57,517 nucleotides of DNA from an uncultured Lachnospiraceae bacterium (GTDB lineage Bacteria; Bacillota; Clostridia; Lachnospirales; Lachnospiraceae): positions 1 through 57,517 of the forward strand of contig CAJKGK010000024.1 of assembly GCA_905199445.1 (NCBI GenBank). Reading direction: 5' to 3'. The position numbers and the translations under genes were made by a program. Shown here in pieces: positions 42,458 through 51,252 of the stretch (positions are counted from its first letter, which is position 1; every line of letters begins with the position of its first letter). The notes beneath the pieces were generated by a model. That model was not told the DNA's origin and did no database searches. It was given only the letters and a program-made list of their open reading frames with translations.

Positions 42458-42486
42458 AGTATATCATGTCTTGATGTGGGTGAAAA
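42458..42486 (-). promoter_or_regulatory. promoter of the MATE leader (TTTTCA-17-TATACT, extended -10)
   Basis: On the minus strand TTTTCA (42486-42481) is 17 bases from TATACT (42463-42458), which is preceded by TGA as an extended -10. It gives a leader of about 260 bases before the second MATE gene. Confidence 0.5.
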
Positions 42487-42590
42487 GCCTTTTATTTTGA
42501 AAATTATTTTCTCCGTTGCGCAGGTGCTGGGAAAAATGGGGGGTTAATCCCGCATCTGATTTATTGCCTGTTTAAGGAGACGTGCAAGGT

Positions 42591-44627
42591 TTAAGCCTCA
42601 CACGGCCAGACAGTGCAGGCACCTTCGGCGCTGTCTCTGTTTAGCGGCTGCGCGAATGGGCCGGTCAGGGACTGTTTGCGCGGATGCCCAAGGTAGTCTT
42701 TTTCAAAATAGATCGGTGTGCCGTCAGGATTTTCAAAACACTGTTCTGGCTCAAAGGCTTCCCCCAGCATTTCGGTGCATACCCGTGGCAGTTCCATTTC
42801 CGGAAGAAAATCATAGAGATTGGTGTGCAGTGTATATTTTCCGTTGTTTTCTTTAAGCTGTAATGTAATTGGATGGGCAGTATCTGTCAATGCGGTGGTG
42901 TCCGTGTCGCATGGCTGGGCGCCGTTGAAATAAATGTTGCCGCCAGTATATACTGGGAGGTGGTCATAGTAGATGTCTTTTCCAAAATGATCCACAGCAC
43001 TCTGGGCATTAAAGCGGCCAAAATATGTGTCAGCGTCTGGATATCCATTGTAAGGATGGGTACCGCATATAAAGGTGCACCGATCCGGCGTATCGGCTTT
43101 CATGGAACGGGCATAGTTGACCAGATCCTCACGGAGTGGCTGTTGAACAAAAATATTGTTATAAAAACGTGCATCGCCGTGAAGAATTGTCATAAAACCG
43201 GCAACCTCTGTGCGGTGGGGCACATGATAAGGGGTATATCTTGGCGTTGGCAGACGGTGTCCGCCGTTATCCGTACCCTGACCGACCCAGGTAAAGGAGC
43301 CTGCAATCAGATTGTGGACAAAGGCAATGCCCTGGGTGCTGATTCGGCCGGCGCATGGGGACAGCAGCAGATTATTGTCGATGAGTGTTGGTCCGTGGGA
43401 TACTTCTACAAAGATATCTTCTCCAAGTGCAAGTCCGTTTATGAATTCTGTATTTTCAGGCGGAATATTATCGTGGAATAGGTTTTGTGTGACTCTTGTT
43501 CCCTGTGCCTGCCAGTCAAGCCATAGTCCGCGGGTACAGTGGTGGAAATGATTTCTGCGGATAATGACATCAATGGCAGCATGCATTTTGATACCGCCGA
43601 TTTCTGCGCCGGCCAGTTCCTGCTTTACGTTAATGTGATGGATATGGTTATCCTCTATAACAGAGAATACACCGCCTAAATGCCCTACAATACCGGTTTG
43701 TCCACAGTCATGGATATGACAGCGACGCACGATATGGGAGCCAATATTTTCTTTTGTCCAGCCTTCAAGCTGAGCCTGGCAGATTGCATCACGTTCTGTC
43801 TGTGTACCATCCTTGAAGAAACGGGTTGACCATTTATTTTCATTGTTGGGCTGAAGGTATTTACCCAGAGTAATACCGCTGCATCTGGAGTCTGAAATTT
43901 CACAGTCCTCGATAATCCAGCCTTTGGACCAGTGTGGGCCTACCATACCGTCCTGATAAGCCGTAGGCGGTGCCCATGTTGTGGCGGCCTGCTTCACTGT
44001 AAAACCGGACAGAGTGATGTAGTTGACGCCGGTTTTATCCGGGTAAAAGCAGTTGCGCCGGACGTTGATTTCGACATCGGCTTCATTAGGGTTCACACCG
44101 CCGAAGTTGGCGTAAATTAATGTGTCTTCTCCGTCCTGTGTGGTAAACCATTGATACAAAGATGCTTCCGGTTCCCAGGATGTTGGTTTGATACATGGAT
44201 TTTCAACCTGTTTGAGGCAGGGAACCTCGTACATGGATTTGCCATTCAGATAAACTTCTCCGGTATGAACCGGAATCTGGGCATTGTACCAGTCACCTGA
44301 AATAACGGTTGTATAGGGGTTATAGGTACCGAATATGGCATTGGAAATTCTGGCGGTCCATACATTCCCTTTATGTAATGTCCAGTTTTTTACCGGTTCG
44401 GCACCTGAAATGACTGCACCGTACGGAACCTGAGAACGGTAGGTTATACGATGACTGTCATCGGTACCGCCATTGATTGGACTCACATGTTCACGGTACA
44501 TACCCGGAGCTACAAGGACCTCATCGCCGGCGACCGCGACAGCGGCAGCCGCACTGATTGTTTTAAACGGAAATTTAATCGAACCATCGCCGCCGGGGAC
44601 TGCATTACAGGAAACATAATAAATCAT
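42591..44627 (-). CDS. glycoside hydrolase family 120 beta-xylosidase
   Basis: A 678-residue right-handed parallel beta-helix enzyme closely resembling the Thermoanaerobacterium GH120 beta-xylosidase in motif order (MAGDT/VAGDEVLV, NVRRNCFYPDKTGVNYIT, WAPPTA, GPHWSKGWIIED, CGQTGIVGHLGGVFS). The catalytic nucleophile corresponds to Asp371 in LWLDWQAQGTRV and the acid/base to Glu408 in FVEVSHGP. An insertion of about 17 residues precedes the acid/base. No signal peptide is present, so it acts inside the cell on imported xylo-oligosaccharides. GGAGG precedes the ATG. Confidence 0.9.
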   Translation of the reverse strand: MIYYVSCNAVPGGDGSIKFPFKTISAAAAVAVAGDEVLVAPGMYREHVSPINGGTDDSHRITYRSQVPYGAVISGAEPVKNWTLHKGNVWTARISNAIFGTYNPYTTVISGDWYNAQIPVHTGEVYLNGKSMYEVPCLKQVENPCIKPTSWEPEASLYQWFTTQDGEDTLIYANFGGVNPNEADVEINVRRNCFYPDKTGVNYITLSGFTVKQAATTWAPPTAYQDGMVGPHWSKGWIIEDCEISDSRCSGITLGKYLQPNNENKWSTRFFKDGTQTERDAICQAQLEGWTKENIGSHIVRRCHIHDCGQTGIVGHLGGVFSVIEDNHIHHINVKQELAGAEIGGIKMHAAIDVIIRRNHFHHCTRGLWLDWQAQGTRVTQNLFHDNIPPENTEFINGLALGEDIFVEVSHGPTLIDNNLLLSPCAGRISTQGIAFVHNLIAGSFTWVGQGTDNGGHRLPTPRYTPYHVPHRTEVAGFMTILHGDARFYNNIFVQQPLREDLVNYARSMKADTPDRCTFICGTHPYNGYPDADTYFGRFNAQSAVDHFGKDIYYDHLPVYTGGNIYFNGAQPCDTDTTALTDTAHPITLQLKENNGKYTLHTNLYDFLPEMELPRVCTEMLGEAFEPEQCFENPDGTPIYFEKDYLGHPRKQSLTGPFAQPLNRDSAEGACTVWPCEA

Positions 44628-44766
44628 AAGAAAACCTCCCTATTAAATGTTTTTATCCGCCGCAGACAAGAAGTATATTGACGGATAAAGATTGTGAATA
44701 ATATAATTATACTGCGCTGAGCTGGATAAAAAAATAAAAATAATACCAATAAATATAACAATCCAT

Positions 44767-45390
44767 TTAAAACAGTTCAGGCCGGTGTTTAATACTGTCT
44801 GTATCTGTAATTTCCCGAATGACTTTACATGGATTTCCGGCGGCTAAAACTCTGGGGGGAATATCCCGGAGAACGACGCTGCCGGCACCGATGACGGCTC
44901 CGTCACCGATGGTGACTCCGCCGCACACGGTAACATTGGCGGCCAGCCATACATCATTTCCGATGACAATAGGCTTTGCCATACATGGACCGAAAAGCTG
45001 GCCGTTTTCATCCTCTATATACCGGCGTTCTTCCGGAATCAGGGGATGTGCAGGCGTTGCCAGTGTACAATTCGGACCGATCATTACATGGTCACCGATG
45101 GTGACCGGGGCATCATCTGAAATCATAATATTGTAATTTCCGAAAAAATGATCCCCAATCGTTGTGTGGGTGCCATAATTAAAATAGATAGGACCCTGAA
45201 AGTAAACGCCGTGTCCGCATTTTCCCAGAAGCTTTGCGAGGATTTGTGATCGTTTTTCGGACTCATGTTCATAGGACAGGTTATAGTCGGTACAAAGATT
45301 ATGGGCCACCCTCTTGATGGCGATCAGCTCCGGATGCTTGGCATTAAAAATTTTTCCGGAAAGTTCTTTTTCTTCTTCGCTCATTTTCAT
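44767..45390 (-). CDS. maltose/galactoside O-acetyltransferase-like protein
   Basis: A 207-residue left-handed beta-helix (hexapeptide) acetyltransferase. The N-terminal sugar-O-acetyltransferase region (EEEKELSGKIFNAKHPEL) is followed by repeats containing FNYGTHTTIGDHFFGNYNIM, the catalytic His in ATPAHPL, and IGNDVWLAANVTV. It acetylates sugars in detoxification or capsule formation. ATG 45390 has AAGGGGTG ahead; the frame open to 45453 is not needed. It lies 139 bases before the GH120 gene on the same strand. Confidence 0.9.
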   Translation of the reverse strand: MKMSEEEKELSGKIFNAKHPELIAIKRVAHNLCTDYNLSYEHESEKRSQILAKLLGKCGHGVYFQGPIYFNYGTHTTIGDHFFGNYNIMISDDAPVTIGDHVMIGPNCTLATPAHPLIPEERRYIEDENGQLFGPCMAKPIVIGNDVWLAANVTVCGGVTIGDGAVIGAGSVVLRDIPPRVLAAGNPCKVIREITDTDSIKHRPELF

Positions 45391-45489
45391 GTGTAAAACA
45401 CCCCTTAAAAATATTTTTCGTGAGCAGTTTTTTGTCAGGCAAAATTGCTGCATCTTTAATTATTTTATCACATTAACCGTGAAAAATCA

Positions 45490-45518
45490 TTGCCATATCT
45501 GTTTTTATCAGCTACTAT
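45490..45518 (+). promoter_or_regulatory. promoter of LytTR/GHKL operon (TTGCCA-17-TACTAT)
   Basis: TTGCCA at 45490-45495 and TACTAT at 45513-45518 with a 17-base spacer, 24 bases before the response-regulator start. Confidence 0.55.
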
Positions 45519-45542
45519 ATTTAATATGATAGGAGTGAGCGT

Positions 45543-46340
45543 ATGCGGATTGCATTTTGTGATGATGAAGAGGCGCAGGTATTGGTTCTTCAAGACCTTG
45601 TGGAAAAATGGCGGGTAAAAAACTGTCCGGATCAACCGGTATTTCTGGACTATTATGAGAGTGGGGAAGCTTTTTTATTTGACAACCCCACGAATTTTCC
45701 TTTTGATGTGATTCTGCTGGATATTCAGATGGATCAGATGGACGGGATTGAGTTGGCAAGAAAGATAAGAATGTCTGATACCCAGGTTATACTGGCTTTT
45801 TTGACCAATTCTTCTGAGCATGTTTTTCAGGGCTATGAGGTGCTGGCCGCCAGATATCTGATGAAGCCTCTGCAGGCGGAAAAGGTTTTTGAACTGCTGG
45901 ATTTTGTGGCCGGGAAAATGAATGTGCAGAAACAATATATGATTTGTAACGGGACTGACGGAATGGAGCGGCTGGAGGTGGCGGATATTGTCTATATAGA
46001 GGCTGAGGGCCATTATGTGACTTTTGTTTTAAGAACAGGGATAAAGTCTGATGGCAGCCTGCAAACCCGGCGTCTTAAAGTAAAAACCAGTTTTTCTATT
46101 GTAAGGCAGCGGCTGGCAGCTGCCAACGGAGACTGGGAGAAGGGGCCGGTGGAAAGCTGGTGTTTTATGACGATTCACAGAAGCTATATGGTTAATTTAA
46201 AGTATGTGGACCGTATCGGAAAGAATACCTGCATTTTAGGCAACGGAGACGAAATTCCCATAAGCCGTGTGCGCTATAATGAGATTAATGATGCTTTTAT
46301 ACGTTTTTATAAGGCCCGGGAGGGTGGTTTGTGGCTATGA
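45543..46340 (+). CDS. LytTR-family response regulator
   Basis: A 265-residue response regulator of the AgrA/LytR type. The receiver domain has the acidic pocket CDDEE, the phosphorylation site Asp60 in VILLDIQMDQMDG and the Lys in LMKPLQ. The LytTR DNA-binding domain starts near residue 137 (VADIVYIEAEGHYVTF) and includes FMTIHRSYMVNLKYV. These regulators control peptide-signalled, transport or cell-wall genes. It is translationally coupled (ATGA) to the following histidine kinase. Confidence 0.93.
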   Translation: MRIAFCDDEEAQVLVLQDLVEKWRVKNCPDQPVFLDYYESGEAFLFDNPTNFPFDVILLDIQMDQMDGIELARKIRMSDTQVILAFLTNSSEHVFQGYEVLAARYLMKPLQAEKVFELLDFVAGKMNVQKQYMICNGTDGMERLEVADIVYIEAEGHYVTFVLRTGIKSDGSLQTRRLKVKTSFSIVRQRLAAANGDWEKGPVESWCFMTIHRSYMVNLKYVDRIGKNTCILGNGDEIPISRVRYNEINDAFIRFYKAREGGLWL

Positions 46341-47398
46341 ATGAGTGGCTGGAATGTTTGTGCCCGGCGTTATGTATCTTGTCGGTGTCTGTGGGCTGGG
46401 GCTGTGGGGCAGTGCCGTTTCACGGCCGACCGCACAGGCGCCTTTTTAAATTTTTGGCCCTAATGTTTCTGCTTTTAGTTTCCGCGGGCCTTTGGGCCTT
46501 TTTATCCTGTTTTGTACATCTTTCTATAGCCGGGGATTTGACCTTGCTTGCTATTTTGACTGGAATTTTTGTGGCTCGGAGAATCTTTTTATTTCGTATG
46601 ACGCTGCTTTACTATGTGTTGTTTAGCGGGAGTATGATTTTAGGTGCCTGTATTTTGCTGCTTTCCACTGAGTCCGGAGCACTGCTTTCCGGTATGACCT
46701 GTGTTTTTCTTACAGTTATTTTTTCCCTTTGCGAAAGCGGACAGCGATTTATCCGGCAGACTTATGAGGAACGTGCGGTTGAATATCAGAATAAAATTGT
46801 GATACGACAGGTGAGTGAGGTTCAGAATATTTATATGAATATGAGAGGCTGGCGTCATGATTATCATAATCATCTTCAGGCGCTTAAAGCATATCTTGGG
46901 ACTGGGAACAGTGCTCAGGCTCAGATCTATCTTACAAACCTGGAAAATGATCTGAATCAGGTTCATCAGCTGATTGAAACCGGAAATGTGTCTCTGGATG
47001 CGATTTTAAATTCAAAGCTGTCCCTTGCCATTCAGGAGAATATAGAGGTGGATTATAAGGTTGCGGTTCCCCAAAAGCTGACGGTTCGAGACTTGGATTT
47101 ATGCGTGCTGATCGGCAACTTGATCGATAATGGCGTGGAGTCCTGTCAGAAGATGGAGAGCGGGAAAAAATACATTCATTTTTATATGGGTGTTTTGAAA
47201 AAACAGCTTTATATTTATGTATCCAATGCCACGGGGGAGTATGTGCGGCGTCTGGATGATGCCTATATCACAACAAAGCGGGGCAACCATGGACATGGGC
47301 TTAAACGTATTAATGGTATTGTGGATAAATACGACGGGTATATTAACCGTCAGAATGAACCCGGTGTTTTTGTGACCGAGATTATGCTTCCCCTATAA
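46337..47398 (+). CDS. GHKL-domain sensor histidine kinase, AgrC-like
   Basis: A 353-residue membrane kinase. About four hydrophobic segments lie in residues 1-130. The phosphoacceptor His174 is in GWRHDYHNHLQAL, the N box is IGNLIDNGVES, and the G box GNHGHGLKRI. The sensor has no extracellular domain, so it probably senses a small peptide, membrane state or a neighbouring transporter. It starts with ATG 46337 inside the LytTR stop (GTG 46331 also possible). A strong terminator follows at 47430. Confidence 0.92.
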   Translation: MNEWLECLCPALCILSVSVGWGCGAVPFHGRPHRRLFKFLALMFLLLVSAGLWAFLSCFVHLSIAGDLTLLAILTGIFVARRIFLFRMTLLYYVLFSGSMILGACILLLSTESGALLSGMTCVFLTVIFSLCESGQRFIRQTYEERAVEYQNKIVIRQVSEVQNIYMNMRGWRHDYHNHLQALKAYLGTGNSAQAQIYLTNLENDLNQVHQLIETGNVSLDAILNSKLSLAIQENIEVDYKVAVPQKLTVRDLDLCVLIGNLIDNGVESCQKMESGKKYIHFYMGVLKKQLYIYVSNATGEYVRRLDDAYITTKRGNHGHGLKRINGIVDKYDGYINRQNEPGVFVTEIMLPL

Positions 47399-47429
47399 TG
47401 AAGTATCTATTCTTGAATTTTATACATTT

Positions 47430-47464
47430 CGTGCACGGAAAATAACTTTCCGTGCACGTTTTTT
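47430..47464 (+). terminator. terminator after the histidine kinase gene
   Basis: A perfect 12-bp stem, CGTGCACGGAAA at 47430-47441 and its complement at 47447-47458, loop ATAAC, then a T-run. Confidence 0.9.
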
Positions 47465-47519
47465 CTTTTCCGGGGATTTAGGTATATAATAAAATGCAGG
47501 TGGGAAAAGGAGTGATTCA

Positions 47520-49346
47520 ATGAAAAGGGAAAACAATAATGATTCCAAAAGGGAGAAAAGATACAGTCTGTTTTCAAATTATTGCTATGCTTATGGAATT
47601 GTATGGAAATACAGAAGATATTTGCTGCTTATGGATTTGGGAAAGGTCATCTTTTCGGTGGCAGCAGCGCTTGTGGGGGTGTTAATTCCTGCGGCGGTGA
47701 TCGGAGCCCTGGAACAGGGCGCGGATATGGATATGTTTGTCAAGACGATGATGGTTATTTTTGGTCTGGCCGTTATTGTTTATAGCATCAATGGTTTTTT
47801 TGAGGGTACCCGGTTCAGGTACATTGATTTGAGATGCAGTACCACGGTTATGATGCTGTATGAATCATCGATACATGCGGATTATCAGTGGCTGGAGCGT
47901 GAAGATGTTCAGCAGAAATTATCCAGGGCCGAAAATGCGATAAACGGTAATGAGAATGGTTTTGAAGGCTTCTGGATATATAATGCAGATCTGGCTGTGA
48001 ATGTGGCCGATCTGATTGTTTATATATGTATGGCGGCCTCGATTCAGCCGGTGGTGATTTTACTTTTAATGGCTGTATCTGCATTGCAGCTGATTGTCTA
48101 TGCGGGAGCCAGGTCTTATGAAGAAAAACATAAAAAGGAAAAGGGCAGTCTTTGGATGCAGCTCAAATATTTTGAACGGGTGACCGATAAAGTAGAGGCG
48201 GGGAAGGATGTTCGGCTTTTTCATCTGGCACCGTGGCTGACAGACAGCTACAAGGTTCGGATGAAGCAGATACGGCGGCTGCTTACAAAGGAGCGAAGCG
48301 CTTATTTTGCTTATGATCTTACAGGGGTTATTCTTTCTTTTCTTCGGGATTTTGTCTGCTATGGCTATTTACTGAACCGTCTGATGAATGGAATGTCTGT
48401 TTCTCAGTTTGTATTTTATCTGGGGATCGTTTCAGGATTTGCGGTATGGTTTTCAAAAATTTCAGAAAATCTGGCACTGGTAGGGGGCTGTCATTTGGAT
48501 ATCAGCGATTACAGACGGTGGACAGATGGTGTGCAAACTGTGGATAAAGGAAAAAAAGATTTAAAAGACTGTGGACAAATGTCTGTAGTGTTTGAAGATG
48601 TAAGTTTTTCATATCCAGGAAGCGATAAACCAGTATTGGATCATATATCCTTTAAAATAGAGCCGGGCAAAAAAATGGCCCTTGTAGGGACTAATGGTGC
48701 AGGAAAAACAACCATTGTCAAGCTGTTATGCGGGCTTTATCATCCGGACTCCGGGCGGATTCTTGTCAATGGTACGGATTTAAGTGCGCTTTCCCTGGAA
48801 TGCTATCAGAAGGCGATTTCGGCAATTTTCCAAAAGCCATTAGTGTTGGAAACATCGGTTATCGAAAATGTTTCCTGCCTGCCCGCCCATGAAGCTGACC
48901 GGGAACGCTGTGAAACGGCGTTGAAATTAGCGGGGCTGTATGATAAAGTCAGGGCATTGCCGGATGGCATTATGACTGCTTACGGAACCGCTACAGATGA
49001 AAATGGGATTTATTTTTCCGGGGGAGAATTTCAGAAACTGGTATTGGCCAGGGCATTATATAAAAATGCATCGTTGATTCTTCTGGATGAACCTACAGCT
49101 GCCATGGATGCTGTTGCGGAAAAGGATACATATGAACTTTACAGCAGTGTATTTAAGGATGTTTCTACACTGTTTATATCTCATCGACTGGCATCGACAC
49201 GTTTTTGTGATGAGATTCTGTTCCTGGAAAAGGGAAGAATCGTTCAGCGGGGGACCCACGATCAGCTGATGCAGCAGGTCGGCGGATATGCAAAAATGTT
49301 TGAGGTTCAGAGTCGGTACTATCAGCAGGGAGGTGAAGCTGTATGA
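47520..49346 (+). CDS. ABC exporter half-transporter 1 (permease-ATPase)
   Basis: A 608-residue fused exporter. Six membrane helices are in the first ~330 residues. The ATPase domain starts near VVFEDVSFSYPGSDKPVLD, with Walker A GTNGAGKTT, signature FSGGEFQK, Walker B LILLDEPTAAMD and the H-loop ISHR. All catalytic residues are intact. It overlaps half-transporter 2 by 4 bases (ATGA), so they form a heterodimer. The promoter may use TATAAT at 47485-47490. The substrate is unknown; no adjacent precursor peptide or synthetase gene was seen. Confidence 0.92.
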   Translation: MKRENNNDSKREKRYSLFSNYCYAYGIVWKYRRYLLLMDLGKVIFSVAAALVGVLIPAAVIGALEQGADMDMFVKTMMVIFGLAVIVYSINGFFEGTRFRYIDLRCSTTVMMLYESSIHADYQWLEREDVQQKLSRAENAINGNENGFEGFWIYNADLAVNVADLIVYICMAASIQPVVILLLMAVSALQLIVYAGARSYEEKHKKEKGSLWMQLKYFERVTDKVEAGKDVRLFHLAPWLTDSYKVRMKQIRRLLTKERSAYFAYDLTGVILSFLRDFVCYGYLLNRLMNGMSVSQFVFYLGIVSGFAVWFSKISENLALVGGCHLDISDYRRWTDGVQTVDKGKKDLKDCGQMSVVFEDVSFSYPGSDKPVLDHISFKIEPGKKMALVGTNGAGKTTIVKLLCGLYHPDSGRILVNGTDLSALSLECYQKAISAIFQKPLVLETSVIENVSCLPAHEADRERCETALKLAGLYDKVRALPDGIMTAYGTATDENGIYFSGGEFQKLVLARALYKNASLILLDEPTAAMDAVAEKDTYELYSSVFKDVSTLFISHRLASTRFCDEILFLEKGRIVQRGTHDQLMQQVGGYAKMFEVQSRYYQQGGEAV

Positions 49347-51193
49347 GCCCCTTTTCAAACGTAAAAAAACTTTGGCGCTTTGTGGCACTGCATTCCAAAG
49401 ACCATAAGTATATGCTGCCAGCGCTTTGTATTTATGGATTGTCTGCTTCTACAATGACTTTTATCAGCCTGGTTTTTTCTTCGGCTATTATGGATGACGT
49501 GATTGCCGCTGATTTTGAGATGGCGGGGAAGCGGGTTTTGTGGATGCTGTCATTGCTTTTGATTTTGGGGATTGTATCAAAACTGAACGGGCAGATGATT
49601 AAAGTATGGGTGGGTACACTTTCCAATGATCTGAATGAAAAGCTGATGGATAAAATGTTTTCCATCCAGTATCAGAAAGCACAGTCCCCAGAAACGCTGG
49701 AGTTTATCCGCCAGATCAGAAGCAATATCCAGGCGTCAGGAAGCAGCGGCGCTTTGCTGGATCGGATGGCCAGTCTGCTTGTTCAGATATGGACCTGTAT
49801 TTATGCCCTTGTTTTTATTGTAATTCTTTTTACAAAAATTGGAACCGGACAAAAAGGGTTTTTAAATTCCTGGGCAGCAGTTGCATGTCTGGGTGTATTG
49901 ATCGGTGGGGGCTGTCTTGGCTGTTATTTTATTCAGAAGCTGTGTGACCAGGGCTATCAGAAAATGCAGAAAAAGAACCGGCGCAATAATACGGCTTTTT
50001 CCTATGTGTCTCAGTTATTATTTGACTATGAAAACAGCAAGGATATTCATATTTTTAAATTATATCCTTTGATTAAAAATATTTTTGAACGTTTTCAGGA
50101 TAACGGCTATACTCGTTGGGCGTGTAAAAACGGTGGCTGCCAGGCGGCTATGGCGGCGCTGATTCAGCTGTGTGCGGCATTCTCCTATATTTATGTCGGC
50201 GGCAGAGCGATTTACGGTGCAATCGGTGTTGGTTCGGTGCTTTTATATGCAGGTTCCATTAACCGTTTTTCAGATTCCATTCAAAAATGTATTGCCCAAT
50301 TTGGAGAATGTCAATATATTCTCACTTACATTAGTCAGGTTCAGGATTTTTTGAAACTTCCGGACATGGATTATGAAGGCACACTTCCGGTTGAAAAAAG
50401 GGATGATGCCAGATATGAAATTGAATTTGAAGACGTGTGTTTTAAATATCCAGGAACAACAGAACCTGTTCTTGATCATGTCAGCCTGCGGTTTGAGATT
50501 GGTAAAAAAATTGCTTTGGTTGGCAGAAACGGTGCAGGAAAGACTACCTTGATTAAGTTACTTTGCCGCCTGTATGCGCCGGATTCAGGTCGAATTCTCC
50601 TCAATGGCGTGGATATCCGTTATTATAATTATCAGGAGTATACGGATATTTTTTCGGTTGTATTTCAGGATTTTAACCTTTTTTCTCTTCCTGTGAGGGA
50701 AAATATTGCCGGAGGAAGCCGGGTGGATACGCAGCGGATGTGGAAGGCATTGGATGAGGCCGGGATGCAGGCACGTGTTTTAAAGATGGAAAATGGTGCA
50801 GACACAATTTTGTATAATTATACCGGCACAGGTGTGGATATCTCCGGCGGGGAGGCACAGAAGCTGGCTTTAGCCAGGGCTTTGTATAAGGATGCACCGT
50901 TTGTAATTCTGGATGAACCTACAGCGGCCCTTGACCCGATCGCGGAGGCAGAAGTGTACAGTCATTTTAATGATATGATCAGAAATAAGACGGCCGTTTA
51001 CATTTCCCACAGAATGAGCAGCTGCCGCTTTTGCGATGAAATTCTTGTACTGGATCATGGAAAAATCAGGGAGCGGGGAGATCACGAGACGTTGATGGCC
51101 AAACAGGGGATTTATGCGTCCCTGTTTAATATTCAGGCTCAGTACTACGCATTTGGGGATGAAAACGGGACAGATTTGTTATATAATAATTAA
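49343..51193 (+). CDS. ABC exporter half-transporter 2 (permease-ATPase)
   Basis: A 616-residue partner of the preceding gene with six membrane helices then an ATPase domain. Walker A is GRNGAGKTT, signature ISGGEAQK, Walker B FVILDEPTAALDP, H-loop ISHR. Both nucleotide sites appear complete, unlike many heterodimeric exporters that have one degenerate site. The pair follows the LytTR/GHKL system, which may regulate it. A hairpin-T terminator lies 6 bases after the stop. Confidence 0.92.
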   Translation: MSPFSNVKKLWRFVALHSKDHKYMLPALCIYGLSASTMTFISLVFSSAIMDDVIAADFEMAGKRVLWMLSLLLILGIVSKLNGQMIKVWVGTLSNDLNEKLMDKMFSIQYQKAQSPETLEFIRQIRSNIQASGSSGALLDRMASLLVQIWTCIYALVFIVILFTKIGTGQKGFLNSWAAVACLGVLIGGGCLGCYFIQKLCDQGYQKMQKKNRRNNTAFSYVSQLLFDYENSKDIHIFKLYPLIKNIFERFQDNGYTRWACKNGGCQAAMAALIQLCAAFSYIYVGGRAIYGAIGVGSVLLYAGSINRFSDSIQKCIAQFGECQYILTYISQVQDFLKLPDMDYEGTLPVEKRDDARYEIEFEDVCFKYPGTTEPVLDHVSLRFEIGKKIALVGRNGAGKTTLIKLLCRLYAPDSGRILLNGVDIRYYNYQEYTDIFSVVFQDFNLFSLPVRENIAGGSRVDTQRMWKALDEAGMQARVLKMENGADTILYNYTGTGVDISGGEAQKLALARALYKDAPFVILDEPTAALDPIAEAEVYSHFNDMIRNKTAVYISHRMSSCRFCDEILVLDHGKIRERGDHETLMAKQGIYASLFNIQAQYYAFGDENGTDLLYNN

Positions 51194-51199
51194 GTAGTC

Positions 51200-51235
51200 A
51201 AAGGCCGGAGCGTGCCAGCTTCGGCCTTTAAATTT
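51200..51235 (+). terminator. terminator after the ABC pair
   Basis: AAAGGCCGGAGC at 51200-51211 pairs with GCTTCGGCCTTT at 51218-51229 (one G-U), loop GTGCCA, then an AT-rich tail. Confidence 0.75.
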
Positions 51236-51252
51236 AAGTTGGAGGTATTATT

